This document shows positions 1 to 9,043 of a DNA stretch of 27,500 nt, piece by piece. The stretch lies in NCBI RefSeq assembly GCF_964340395.1, contig NC_135558.1, forward strand, positions 12,045,001 through 12,072,500. The letters run 5' to 3'. Each line of letters begins with the position of its first letter. Position 1 is the first letter of the stretch. The notes beneath the pieces are model-generated. The model searched no databases. It was not told the DNA's origin and was given only the letters and a program-made list of their open reading frames with translations. The DNA comes from Glandiceps talaboti (taxonomy: Eukaryota > Hemichordata > Enteropneusta > Spengelidae). The position numbers and the translations under genes were made by a program.

Positions 1-60
1 AAAAATAAACTAGTTTCATATGAGATGTGATTTACATTCTTGTTTGGATAGTCCACTTAT

Positions 61-260
61 ATCTGAATTGAATTGAATTGAATTGAATTGAATTGAATTG
101 AAATTTATTTCACCAGAACTTATACAGTTTATACAGATATTGAATAGATATATAGAAATGAAAGAGAGAGAAAAAATACAACGTCTAGGGACAAAATAAA
201 ATTCTGGTGAGGACCAAGGACAGTAGTTCTTTCTGAACTAATCGAGGTCCAAGGCCCTGA
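61..260 (-). mobile_element. Probable LINE 3' end with (AATTC)n tail
   Basis: Read on the minus strand, the segment ends in an AATAAATTTC stretch followed by about seven AATTC pentamers (positions 65-100). This is the usual layout of a non-LTR retrotransposon 3' end with a short-repeat tail. Upstream on the minus strand there is a short decayed region with no clear reverse transcriptase. It lies in the VAMP4 intron. The alternative is a plain pentanucleotide microsatellite. Confidence 0.4.
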
Positions 261-750
261 CTGACATGCTTAGTATAATGTATTGCTGGTTACACTGTTA
301 TAAAAATAAATATATACATAACAAATGTTCTTTATATACACACACGCATCACACTCAGTCATAGAAAAAACAAAACAAACCAATCATACATTCATACACA
401 TACTAAATATCTCCTGCCTCTTATCATGCCATTCATGAGAAATGATACTAGATTGATGATGTCGATGTATGATGTCCAGTCAAGCCTCAAGGTTTCATAC
501 ACACATGCCCTCTTAGGTGACACCTTTACTCAAAATACATCTACACTTTACATGAAGATGTCTTTCAGTCATCTGGTATTTTATTGCACTGCTGACTGAA
601 GAAATTATCTTTCGTTGACAATTCTACATTTCTACACAGCGATTCAATGAAACTATTCTACAAACGTGAAAATTCATGTGATGATGCTAGCACATTTGTT
701 GCATGGAGATTACTTCAACGCTCCTGTTAGTAGTAATAATGTATTCTTAC
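261..750. other. VAMP4 intron 1 (partial), no other gene seen
   Basis: AT-rich sequence downstream (minus-strand sense) of the VAMP4 first coding exon. I looked for the next expected VAMP4 exon, an acidic Leu-Leu/Asp-Glu-rich stretch followed by the SNARE helix, and did not find it on the minus strand here, so it probably lies beyond position 1. Confidence 0.5.
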
Positions 751-816
751 CCTTTCTGTAGGCCTGGATCCGTACAAATCTTCATCTTGAAGGTGGCGTT
801 TAAACTTAGGAGGCAT
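751..816 (-). CDS. VAMP4: VAMP4 first coding exon (partial gene)
   Basis: On the minus strand, ATG at 816-814 opens 22 codons that begin MPPKFKRHL and end in GSRPTER. They are followed directly by a GTAAGA splice donor (GT at 750-749). The nonamer MPPKFKRHL is, as far as I recall, the invariant N-terminus of vertebrate VAMP4, and the 22-residue length in phase 0 matches where the human protein continues into its acidic dileucine TGN-sorting segment. VAMP4 is a tail-anchored R-SNARE that acts in fusion between endosomes and the trans-Golgi network. The SNARE helix and membrane anchor lie outside the window. The exon is too short to show up as a long ORF and was found by reading the minus strand. 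Identification rests on the N-terminal motif plus the donor. Confidence 0.8.
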
Positions 817-1913
817 GGTGACTGACAATGATACACTTGTGACAAGATTGTGACTGAGATTGAGAAATTATACAGTTACACAGGTGTAGGTATACACGTC
901 ACTGCTCCTCCACGAGTATTTTCTGTGTCATACAGTTTACGAAAACGTCATTCAGTTTTTACACTAACGTAAAAAATACAACATTCGATATCTCATGCGA
1001 GCAGTTCCAAAAACATCAAATAAAAAATAGCGGAAGTGGTATTCTAAGCATGACAATACAATATCACCAACCCTTTTCTTGGCTCATGACCCTTTGTTTT
1101 GGTTAGGTTAAATGCCCTCTATGCTAAAAGAAATAAATTATATGACAGTGTTCTTCTTTTCCTTGATTTTTGTCTAATGTTCACTTTTACAAAATTTATA
1201 TTCCAAAAACAGACACAGCGAAGGAATGACCTGTGTTTCAAAATTTTTTTATACTGAAGGCAGGTGCTGGCTGTGATAGCAATTGTTAACCTTTGACTTC
1301 TATAAGATTCGACACAGAGTTACACGGCCTCAAATCGAACATGGCTCTTTACCATATATTACTAGCATTACGTGTCTATTCGATACGTGAGCTTTCTTTC
1401 CCTGGTACATTTACACACATGCCATCTCTGTCACATAGAAGAGGAACAGTGATTTCACACACACACATCGCATTTATACAAAACTGAGTAAATAATGAGC
1501 CCGCATTTTGCTTTATATTTAGGGACTGTGATCATGAACTGTAGTGTTAACTGTGTGGCCCTGTGCTGTGGGGAAATATTTGGCCTTGTTTATTCAAATT
1601 TTATTTGTTGTTTCAAAACAACAAATTCCGCCTAGGTCTCCTATGATTATACCTGTGACAGATGTTTGCAAATGACATCATACTAAAACTCGTACCGGTA
1701 TATATAATAATAATAATAACAGACAAGTAAATAAACACTGGAGAAAATACACGACAGACACACTAATTTACAGTGACCTTAAATGACCCCTATCGATTTT
1801 ATCATGTGTTCTTTCTTTTATTCTCCTGAATGCGGGCGTTATCACATGACTTAGTTATCGGTTGGTGTATAAGACGCCTCTCACTGTTTCCTCGCGGCGT
1901 AAATTCATGGACT
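817..1913. promoter_or_regulatory. Divergent VAMP4 / NEU1 intergenic region
   Basis: About 1.1 kb separates the VAMP4 start codon (minus strand) from the preferred NEU1 start codon (plus strand), so the two genes are head to head and their 5' UTRs and promoters must share this stretch. I see no convincing TATA box or CpG-rich block. A short (TAA)n tract lies near 1702-1720. The boundaries of the transcription starts cannot be read from the sequence. Confidence 0.45.
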
Positions 1914-1982
1914 ATGTTGTTTGTTTATACACTGTTTATCATTCTTGCTTATTCTACCCCAGGATATTGCACCTTCAAAAAT
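1914..1982 (+). CDS. NEU1: Inferred NEU1 first coding exon (signal peptide)
   Basis: ATG at 1914 opens 23 codons reading [13 protein letters not shown] then [10 protein letters not shown], a typical short signal peptide with a possible cleavage site near the Gly-Tyr-Cys. A GTTAGT donor follows at 1983 in phase 0, which matches the phase-0 acceptor at 3013/3014. The next exon itself lacks an in-frame Met, so an upstream exon is required. An in-frame ATG at 1830 would add 28 residues before the hydrophobic stretch; I prefer 1914 because it places the hydrophobic core right after the Met. No transcript evidence is available. Confidence 0.5.
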
Positions 1983-4900
1983 GTTAGTACATTTATTTTA
2001 GTAATTTTTTTCACTTTTACAGTTTTCAGTAGGAATGGAAGTTACTGACTTAAATTACTGTATTGTCGTAGTCAAGTTGATAGATTAATAATTGAATACT
2101 ATTATGCATAAAATTTATTTAAAAAAAACTGTTTTAGTAGACTTATTTCAAAAGATGTCCAATGAGGGCCATCAGACAATGTATACATAGGGGTTCAGTA
2201 TTCTCTGATGTAGGAGGAAACATGTAGACAATTGTCAAGGTCAATATTAGTGATATTAGTAAACAGTATTGTGGTATGTTTGGGTAGGGTATAGTATGGT
2301 ATCATTGGTATGATATGGCATGGTATATGGTATATAGAATCCCAGGGGTGGTACCAGTGGCCAGCTCTGATAGGAGTGTGTGGCCAGTGCTTGAAACCCC
2401 AGGTTCCATTGTAGACCCATTTTGACCAAAAATCAATACCCCATTTTTTTTTTTTTTTTTTTTTTTAAATAATTTTTTTATTTTCCAAAAATATGTGCTG
2501 CCCTTTTGGACAATACCCCATTTTAGTCCATTACAGATTTTTAAAATATGAAAGTTTTCCTTAGGAGGCAACATTTTGGGGCAATTAATGGTAGTTATGA
2601 TTTGGTAAAGGACATTAATGGACCACATTTTAGACCGAGCAAAATAAAAAATAATACAAAGTGGACCCCATTTTAGACCAAAAGGCTAGGCACCCCAAAG
2701 GGCAGCACATATATGTATACTCAAATTCAAATACGGTGACTAGCCCCCACCCCCTCCCCATATGGAATAGTTCAGCATAATAGTGTGGTGTGGTCTAGTC
2801 TAGTTTATTTTTAACTCAAAATTATGTGTAAAGTCAAATAATCAAGGATCAGTAATTAGACTTAAAAAAATGGAAGGCTTATATACTTAGAGAAAAGTGA
2901 AGTTATTTATTTAATAGCACCAACCTACAATACCCACAGTTACTGCGGCTACAAGGTACTCAGCTGCAGCTAACAATGTATGACGTACAAACGTTATTCT
3001 GATCATTTGACAGGTAACGCCCACTGTGATTGAAGAACAGTTATTATGGATCAAAGACCAAGCAGAAGTGTCCCTCTACAGGATACCAATTATTACTTCC
3101 ACTCCAAGGGGAACCCTGATTGCAGCTTCAGAGGCAAGAAAGTTTAATGGTGGTGATGAAGGTCGCAAATTTTTGGCAATAAGAAGATCTCTAGATGGAG
3201 GTATGAAACAGAAAGCATGATTAATACTGCACAAAGGGCTCATGATTACTCTGTGGGTTTTTGTTTATAATAACCAAATAAAATCATTTTCAACAAATTT
3301 ATCTTCAGGTTATACATGGAAACCACAACAGTTTTTATTAGATGATTTAAAAACTGGAGATGGCTCAAGTTTAGGGGCAATCATGGTGGACGAAGAAAAA
3401 GAAATTATCATCATAGTTTATGCTGACTGTGCACATTTAGCATCATGTACTCCAAAAACTACTCATATTTTGAAGAGTTTTGATGATGGTGCTACATGGA
3501 GTAAACCAATTAATATATCAACTCAAATAGGAACAACTGAATTTCAACCTGGACCAGGCTATGGAATACAGGTAAGTTGACATCTGAAGCACAAATAGGG
3601 TAGAAGAAAAAAAAAATTTTCTAATAGGGTAGAAGATGAAAACCATTTTCTAATAGGGTAGAAGAAAAAAAAAATTTCTAATAGGGTAGAAGATGAAAAA
3701 CATTTTCTAATAGGGTAGAAGATGAAAACCTTTTCTTCTTGAATGTTCTAAATATCATAATTCAAGGGTCAAATACATTCCATGAGAGTTGTTCGTGCAT
3801 CAAAATGATTGTAAGTTAAACCGTTTGTTACGTATGGTCAAAAGATGAAGTCATTATAAGAAATTTATATACATATGTTTGTAAGGCTTTTCAGAGCCAT
3901 CAGGAAATTGTGAATACTTAAAGTTTGGAGTGTTTTAGTGTATGTATATGTTTTTGTTTATGTTCTTGGATCGCTAATTGTTTGGCATATGTATATAGTA
4001 TTTCGCTATTTATTCCATTATAAAAATGTAACTCCCTTTGCACATGGGCTAGAGGTCTTGAAATGCAAATAAAATCTGAATGTGAAGTTGACGTCTTTCA
4101 ACATCCACACTTGAGGTTTATATACACCTGAAAGATCTTGAAATGTTGAGGGATTTCAAACACACTGAAAAACTTCAATTTATGAATTCTGCAGAAAACA
4201 GCTTCATTGTAATTATGTTTTACAAAAAAAAAAATATGATCATTTCCATCTTCCAATGATGACATTTTTGATGGATTTTTTACCTGTATGTAGAAAATGG
4301 TATTGGGGATACTTTTTATCAGATATGCTAGCATGCATTGTTTGGCAAAATATCTGCCTGGATTCGATCTTTTAGTTTTAGGCAAACTTTAACCAGCTTG
4401 GCCACAGTACCTAGCATTTTGGCTTCCATATTTCACTTCGTAAACTCATGTTTGAACAGGCCCAGTTCAGATCAGGATTACTGTTTAGGTGTGAAAAACA
4501 GTTGTGAGGCAGAACTACAGAAAAAATTTGTCCTGAACAAAAGAACAGTCCTATGTAATTATGGATCTAATGATAAGATAACACTAATGTGATAACCTGG
4601 GATTGAATAATGGGCCTTTAAACATTTTGCATATGAATAAATTTATACTAATGAATCTTGTTTCTATATATACAATAGAAACGTTTTGCACCACACAAAG
4701 GTCGGTTAATTGTATGCGGTCATTTCACCAATAACAACATTAACAAGTATATATCCAGGGGTATGGCGTGTCTGTTAAGTGATGACCATGGTCAAACATG
4801 GAGATATGGTGGCAGTGTTAAATCAATACCATTTAATCAACCAACCAGAAGTACAGATTTCATTCCTAATGAATGTCAGGTGACTATCATGTGATCATTT

Positions 4901-7266
4901 CTTGTTTATAAATGCATGCATTGATTTATCATTTGTTTTTATAGAAAAAATATGCGCCTCATAAGGGTCGGCTTATTGTATGTGGCCATGGTACAATTAG
5001 TGGGGACGGAGTGTTTTGTCTTTTGAGTGATGATCATGGAGATACATGGAGGTATGGGGGTATGATTAAAAGTATTCCGTACAACCAACCCAAGAAAAGT
5101 GGAGATTTTGAACCAGATGAGTGTCAGGTGATTAACCTCATAATGTTAACTTTTTCTTTCCACTGAAAGCTTGTTCCTGTGCATTTAGAATCATCAAAGA
5201 AATGTGGCTGCTCACCATCTTGTTTTTAAGGAAATTGTCAATTTATCATTTTCCCATAAAGTTAACACAAAGTTTGGTGGCCATTTTGAAATATAACATG
5301 GGTAAATTTTGAGATCATTTTGTTGTTTATTATTAAGAATTGTATTGTGATCCCCACATTGTTCTTTTTTTAACTTTTAACTGAGAAAGGACTTTATAAA
5401 TTTCTTTAACAAAGCAAAGCAAAACAAAGATTCAAGACTTTTATTTCTTTTTTGAATAGTGCATTAATATGAGACTGTGCAATATTAGATAATATAAGAA
5501 TTCATGAAAAAAAAGAGTGATTTGCATATGTGTTGAAAAATTTGATGATTTTATAGTGAGAGAGGTATGAAAAACCGAGCAAAACTTTGGTAGCAAAAAT
5601 TGGAAAAATGATAGTGAACGAATAATAGTGAAAAATTACAGTTACATGAACTTTAGTTTTAACTTTATAAACAGACTGATTCGTTTGAGTTTCGTGAGTT
5701 TGATTTTGAGAAATCGTGTTCTATTTTGACACTTTTCTAATAATACAAAATATTTTGATCTTCATTTCAGCCCGTTGAACTGCCTGATGGATCTATTATC
5801 ATCAATGCAAGAAACCAAGGTCGTTATCATTGTAGTTGTCGTGTAATCTCTAAAACTTTTGATGGAGCTGAGTCTTTCTCATTTGATGATCTTTATTTTG
5901 ATGAAACATTGATTGAACCAGTTTGTGCAGCTAGTATACTTTATCACAATGATGTCTTGTTCTTTAGTAATCCAATGAGTACAAGTGGCCGTAAGTATTT
6001 ATAAGGATTCAATTCATGATTTTAGAGTCAATAATTTGGACTTTTTGCACTCTATAAATATATGCTGCTGAATTCATTCTCATATAGCCAGAGAAATGCA
6101 AAATTTGCCAACCCACCATCTTGAATGGTGCATTATAGGAAATGTGATAAGTCAATTGATGAATCACTACTGTGAAAAATCTGTAACATCGCTTGCAACT
6201 ATATTGCTTTCATCCTATGTTTTCCCTGAAAAGAGTCAGTAGAGCTAATGATCATGCCAGACTGAAGATATTACCAGAACTGCAAATATTGCAAAAGGTC
6301 TTTGCAAGAGCTTAGTTTGCATTGTAAACTGGCTATTTCCACATTTATTCAGGGTTGCTAATTTTAAAATCAGCCAGTCAAATGTGAAAAGTAGGTTGTA
6401 ATATTTGCAAATGAGACCATGAATCTGCCCACTGATAGAATAAACTTGTATCTAAACAAGTTCCAGAAAAGTAGCCAGCAAAACACTGCAGTGTAGCCGA
6501 TGGTTTTTACATGCTACCGGCCATTATCTACATCACTGGTCATTCATATATGCCTATGTTACTGTAATAGTTAAAGTCATATTGTTGTCAATTCATATTA
6601 GATACGACTCTTGTAATCAAGGCTTTTGTTTTAATACTGAGATTGGCACAAATTCAAACTATTGTTGTTCAATGTGGTAGATTACACAAGTGGGTGATAG
6701 CGGTTCCTCTGTTATGCGACTCTAATCACTCTGTAATCAAGATAGTGTAAACATTGGAAGTCCCAGAACAGTACAATGCGAGTTTATGGAACTAGTGTTC
6801 AGAGAGCTGCCCTACTGAGACTATAATTAAACCAATATCCATTCAATAGCTTATCACTGTTGTATCAACATGTTGTGATTATACTATTAGTTTGTGTCTA
6901 TCTGTATATTAAACTGAAGTCTCAATTTTGCAAGTATTATTATTTGCAATGTGTGTTTTCTGTCAGAACAAACGGTGGCAACATTTCTGCTGATTTTCAA
7001 TCGGTTTTTCTCAAATACCCTTTTCTAAAGTTGTCCTTCTTTGCATTTTTATAGGTGTTAACCTAAACTTACAATGGAGTTACGACAATGGAACTACTTG
7101 GGCTGGAAAGTTGGCTATTAACCCAGGTTACAGTGGATATAGTTGTATGACAAGTTTCCAAAACACTCTCAAATATGGAAATGATATTTTTATTCTTTAT
7201 GAAAGAGGTCATGCTGGTGTTAGTGGTATGGACTCTTTATCGCTGGTCAGAGTACGATTGTATTAG
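1914..7266 (+). CDS. NEU1: Lysosomal sialidase (NEU1-like), seven coding exons
   Basis: Exo-alpha-sialidase of the lysosome, removing terminal sialic acids from glycoproteins and glycolipids. Exons: 1914-1982 (inferred signal peptide), 3014-3200, 3309-3571, 4679-4879 and/or 4945-5127, 5771-5990, 7055-7266 (TAG at 7264). All junctions are GT-AG and all phases agree. With one copy of the duplicated exon the product is 377 or 383 residues, against 415 for human NEU1. Residues corresponding to human R78 (LYRIP), D103 (GGDEG), E264 (ECQ), R280 (INARNQ), R341 (codon split over 5990/7055) and Y370 (SGYS) are all present, so the enzyme should be active. Asp boxes of the S-x-D-x-G-x-T-W type recur at the 3200/3309 junction and in the 3309-3571, 4679-4879, 4945-5127 and 7055-7266 exons, as expected for a six-bladed sialidase propeller. 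Confidence in the family is very high; the first exon is less sure. Confidence 0.93.
1983..3013. other. NEU1 intron 1
   Basis: Putative intron between the signal-peptide exon and the first catalytic exon, ending in TTTGACAG at 3006-3013. It contains the repeat block at 2432-2712, a poly-T run near 2443-2466 and short GTATGG/ATGGTAT repeats around 2285-2335. No coding potential seen. Confidence 0.45.
2432..2712. repeat. Repeat block with inverted ends and ACCCCATTTT motifs
   Basis: ATATGTGCTGCCCTTTTGG (2491-2509) is repeated in inverted orientation at 2695-2712 with one base missing. Between and around them ACCCCATTTT recurs near 2438, 2515 and 2665, twice followed by AG(T/A)CC. This looks like a decayed dispersed element. 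I do not recognise the family. Confidence 0.4.
3594..3736 (+). repeat. Five-copy 28-29 bp tandem repeat, alternating variants
   Basis: The unit begins AATAGGGTAGAAGA and occurs five times starting 22 bp after the donor of the 3309-3571 exon. Two variants alternate: one continues in an A-run (AAAAAAAAATTTTCT), the other TGAAAACCATTTTCT, in the order A-B-A-B-B. The array therefore looks like amplification of a roughly 58-bp dimer. GGGTAG-type G triplets so close to a donor could act as intronic splicing signals, which is only an inference. Confidence 0.75.
3737..4678. other. NEU1 intron 3 remainder, no gene seen
   Basis: AT-rich intronic sequence ending in TATATACAATAG before the first copy of the duplicated exon. 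The open frames around 4098-4592 lack start context, splice logic and recognisable protein motifs. Confidence 0.5.
4679..4879 (+). CDS. NEU1: NEU1 duplicated exon, copy 1 (divergent variant)
   Basis: Sixty-seven codons in phase 0/0, flanked by AATAG and GTGACT. It encodes the segment from [11 protein letters not shown] through an Asp box (SDDHGQTW) to NECQ, corresponding to human NEU1 up to the catalytic Glu264. By hand alignment it matches copy 2 at about 43 of 61 residues. It differs in having six extra residues (NNNINKYIS region) in the loop after CGH, and Phe in place of the Gly that follows CGH in copy 2 and in human NEU1. No frame breaks and no stop codon, so it appears maintained. It should be an alternative exon rather than a relic. 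Confidence 0.88.
4880..4944 (+). promoter_or_regulatory. 65-bp intron between the duplicated exons
   Basis: GTGACT donor to TTTTTATAG acceptor with only 65 bp between. In some known mutually exclusive exon pairs, such short spacing blocks splicing of the two exons to each other by steric interference; in invertebrates with very small introns this limit is weaker. Both arrangements keep the reading frame, because each exon is a multiple of three. Confidence 0.5.
4945..5127 (+). CDS. NEU1: NEU1 duplicated exon, copy 2 (canonical variant)
   Basis: Sixty-one codons in phase 0/0, from [13 protein letters not shown] through [17 protein letters not shown] to PDECQ, with a GTGATT donor. Length and sequence are very close to the human NEU1 block ([22 protein letters not shown]), including the Glu264 equivalent, so this is the ancestral-like copy. 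Its donor leads over a 643-bp intron to the exon at 5771, which starts with PVELPDG just as in the human protein. Confidence 0.92.
5205..5400 (+). repeat. Diverged dispersed repeat, copy 1
   Basis: The stretch with TCTTGTTTTTAAGGAAATTGTCAA, then CCCATAAAGTTAACACA and TGGTGGCCAT, shares order and wording with 9508-9700. Both lie in non-coding DNA and have drifted apart. No terminal repeats or coding potential seen; the family is unknown. Confidence 0.5.
5991..7054. other. NEU1 last intron, no gene seen
   Basis: Intron from a GTAAGT donor to a TTTTTATAG acceptor that splits the codon for the Arg341 equivalent. Unremarkable AT-rich sequence; no repeat or exon that I can support. Confidence 0.5.
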
Positions 7267-7434
7267 TTTACACTGTACTTGTAATGATAGAACAGAACCT
7301 CAAGACGTGCACTGAGTGCAAGTGTGATGTACGCAGGGTATTCGCACAAGTGCTTGCTGTGTTCTCTGTGGCCGTACTTTTGTGAGGGTAGCAAGTGAAA
7401 GTGACTAAGTATGAGTATAAATGCCCAAGATCTG

Positions 7435-7440
7435 ATTAAA
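7435..7440 (+). terminator. Candidate NEU1 polyadenylation signal (ATTAAA)
   Basis: ATTAAA lies 169 bases after the NEU1 stop codon. It is the closest signal-like hexamer, but not the canonical AATAAA, and it sits next to the inverted repeat at 7448. Confidence 0.25.
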
Positions 7441-7447
7441 ATCTGAT

Positions 7448-7905
7448 TTGGTGAAAGTGGCTAGATGTCTTTGTTTACCTCTATTTCCATCGTTTTGTGT
7501 CATTTGTTTTTTTCTGGGCTAATCATCGCCTTCCCACATCTGACCCTGTGTAATAGTAATAGAAAATCCTGTTTGAACTCACGCTTTTGAGTAGCCAATC
7601 AGGTTGAGTGTTTTGTTGGCAGCTGCACACACTGAAGAAATTAAACAAACAAACAAAAAAAAGTACACATGGAGGATTGCGTTGACGGCATAACATGACC
7701 TGTCAGTGGTAGTACCCTCTCTCCAAACGATTTTCAAAGAAGCGTGCTGATTGGTTGAAGAAACCATTCAAGATCCTTGAAAATCAAACAAGATATTCTA
7801 TTACACAGGGTCAGATGAGGGAAGGTGGCGATCACCCAGAACAAAACAAATGTCACAACATGATGAAAATAGAGGTAAATAAAGACATCTAGCCACATTT
7901 CACCA
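7448..7905. mobile_element. Fold-back element with ~120-bp inverted arms
   Basis: The left arm from TGGTGAAAGTGGCTAGATGTCTTTG (7448 on) through the CTGACCCTGTGTAATAG segment to about 7585 is repeated in inverted orientation from about 7765 to 7905, ending AGCCACATTTCACCA. Arms match with scattered substitutions and small gaps; a ~180-bp spacer lies between. The inner parts of both arms carry an ATTGG/CCAAT box. No transposase. It is consistent with a non-autonomous MITE or fold-back element. No obvious target duplication. Confidence 0.7.
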
Positions 7906-8111
7906 CAAAGACCCCATGAGTACCCACACTGGCACTCACACAGCACAGGGTTCTGTTATCGTTAAATACACTGATGTGTGTTTATCTGAGACAGGAAATT
8001 TCTGTAAAACTTGAATCATACAGTGTGATCACGCACTTTCATATACAAAAACGACCATGCAGTCATTGGCATAACATTTGCATACAGGTATGTAATTGTA
8101 ATTGATTTTTG

Positions 8112-8186
8112 TACCAACTCACTCTCTTAATGTTTCACTATTAAATTGCAACGACTTTTGCAATGTATTTTTTAAACATGAAAATA
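8112..8186 (+). repeat. Dispersed repeat, copy of 13989-14050
   Basis: ACCAACTCACTCTCTTAATGTTTCACTATT, then AACGACTTTTGCAATGTATTT and TAAACAT, is found again at 13989-14050 with few differences. The family is unknown. Confidence 0.65.
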
Positions 8187-8554
8187 CCACTAGTATGCAT
8201 GTGCACTGGTGCAAGTAATCACTGGTACATATGTAGTACTAAAGATTTTAAGCTACCTCATTCATATTCAGGTATTGATAATTTGAAGAAAAAAAGTATT
8301 CTGCAATTTACTGTGTTTGAAGCTATCTCAGTGACAACTCTTTGTGTAATTTGATAACCCGTACTTAACTGCAGTTATTTTTTTTATGTACATAGATCTC
8401 AGTATGACAATGCATTATTTTGATAAAAATTCACTTTTGATATATGGTTTGGTAGTGATGACTGTGATTTTTCGTATGGCTGCCATATACAAATTTTGTC
8501 AAAGACAGATACAAGCAGTACATGCCAACCATTCATGTGCAGTGTGATCCATCA

Positions 8555-9043
8555 GTTTAAAGCTGCACTAGCTGCAACTGAACATATTTTGTGAAAATGG
8601 TTTGTTAGATACAATAACTTACTTATAATATCATACACCCTGAATAGTATTGAATCATCTATAAGTGAACATATTTTTTGTAGCTGTAGACTTGATAAAT
8701 CATATCAAATTGATTTTTAGGTCCATACCCAAAATCAGCGCCCTCAACGGCAATCACGATTAAACCTGTTATTACAGTACTAACGGATAAGATCAACCAC
8801 TGATTAACATGTGCAATGATCACATGATATTTTAACACTTTTCAGTGAATAGATTGTGGTTGTCTAATCGAAAAACTATACTACAGTTACAAACTAGTGC
8901 AGTGTTAACATGGCAACAGAATCAAAACCAAGCTTTCGTTCAAATTTAAACTTGTCACACTAAACCACCTATGGATAATATTGACCACTAATTAAAAGAT
9001 ACAATGACTTTTTATAAGTGTTGCACCAAGTGCAGCTTTAAAT
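8555..9043. mobile_element. Putative ~490-bp element with 24-bp inverted ends
   Basis: GTTTAAAGCTGCACTAGCTGCAAC at 8555-8578 is matched in inverted orientation by 9020-9043, differing at about four positions in the centre and at the outer edge. The inside is AT-rich with no coding potential. It could be a non-autonomous DNA transposon; a chance pair is unlikely at this length but internal continuity is unproven. Confidence 0.45.

Noticed and set aside
3594-3736. Regular short repeats resembling a CRISPR array
   Set aside because: Units are directly adjacent without unique spacers, and the DNA is clearly eukaryotic.
4098-4592. Open frames on both strands in the NEU1 intron
   Set aside because: No recognisable motif, splice context or repeat origin; they overlap each other and look like chance.
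5128-5770. Possible third copy of the duplicated NEU1 exon
   Set aside because: I searched for another GRLIVCGH or SDDHG block in this intron and in 3572-4678 and found none; only two copies exist.
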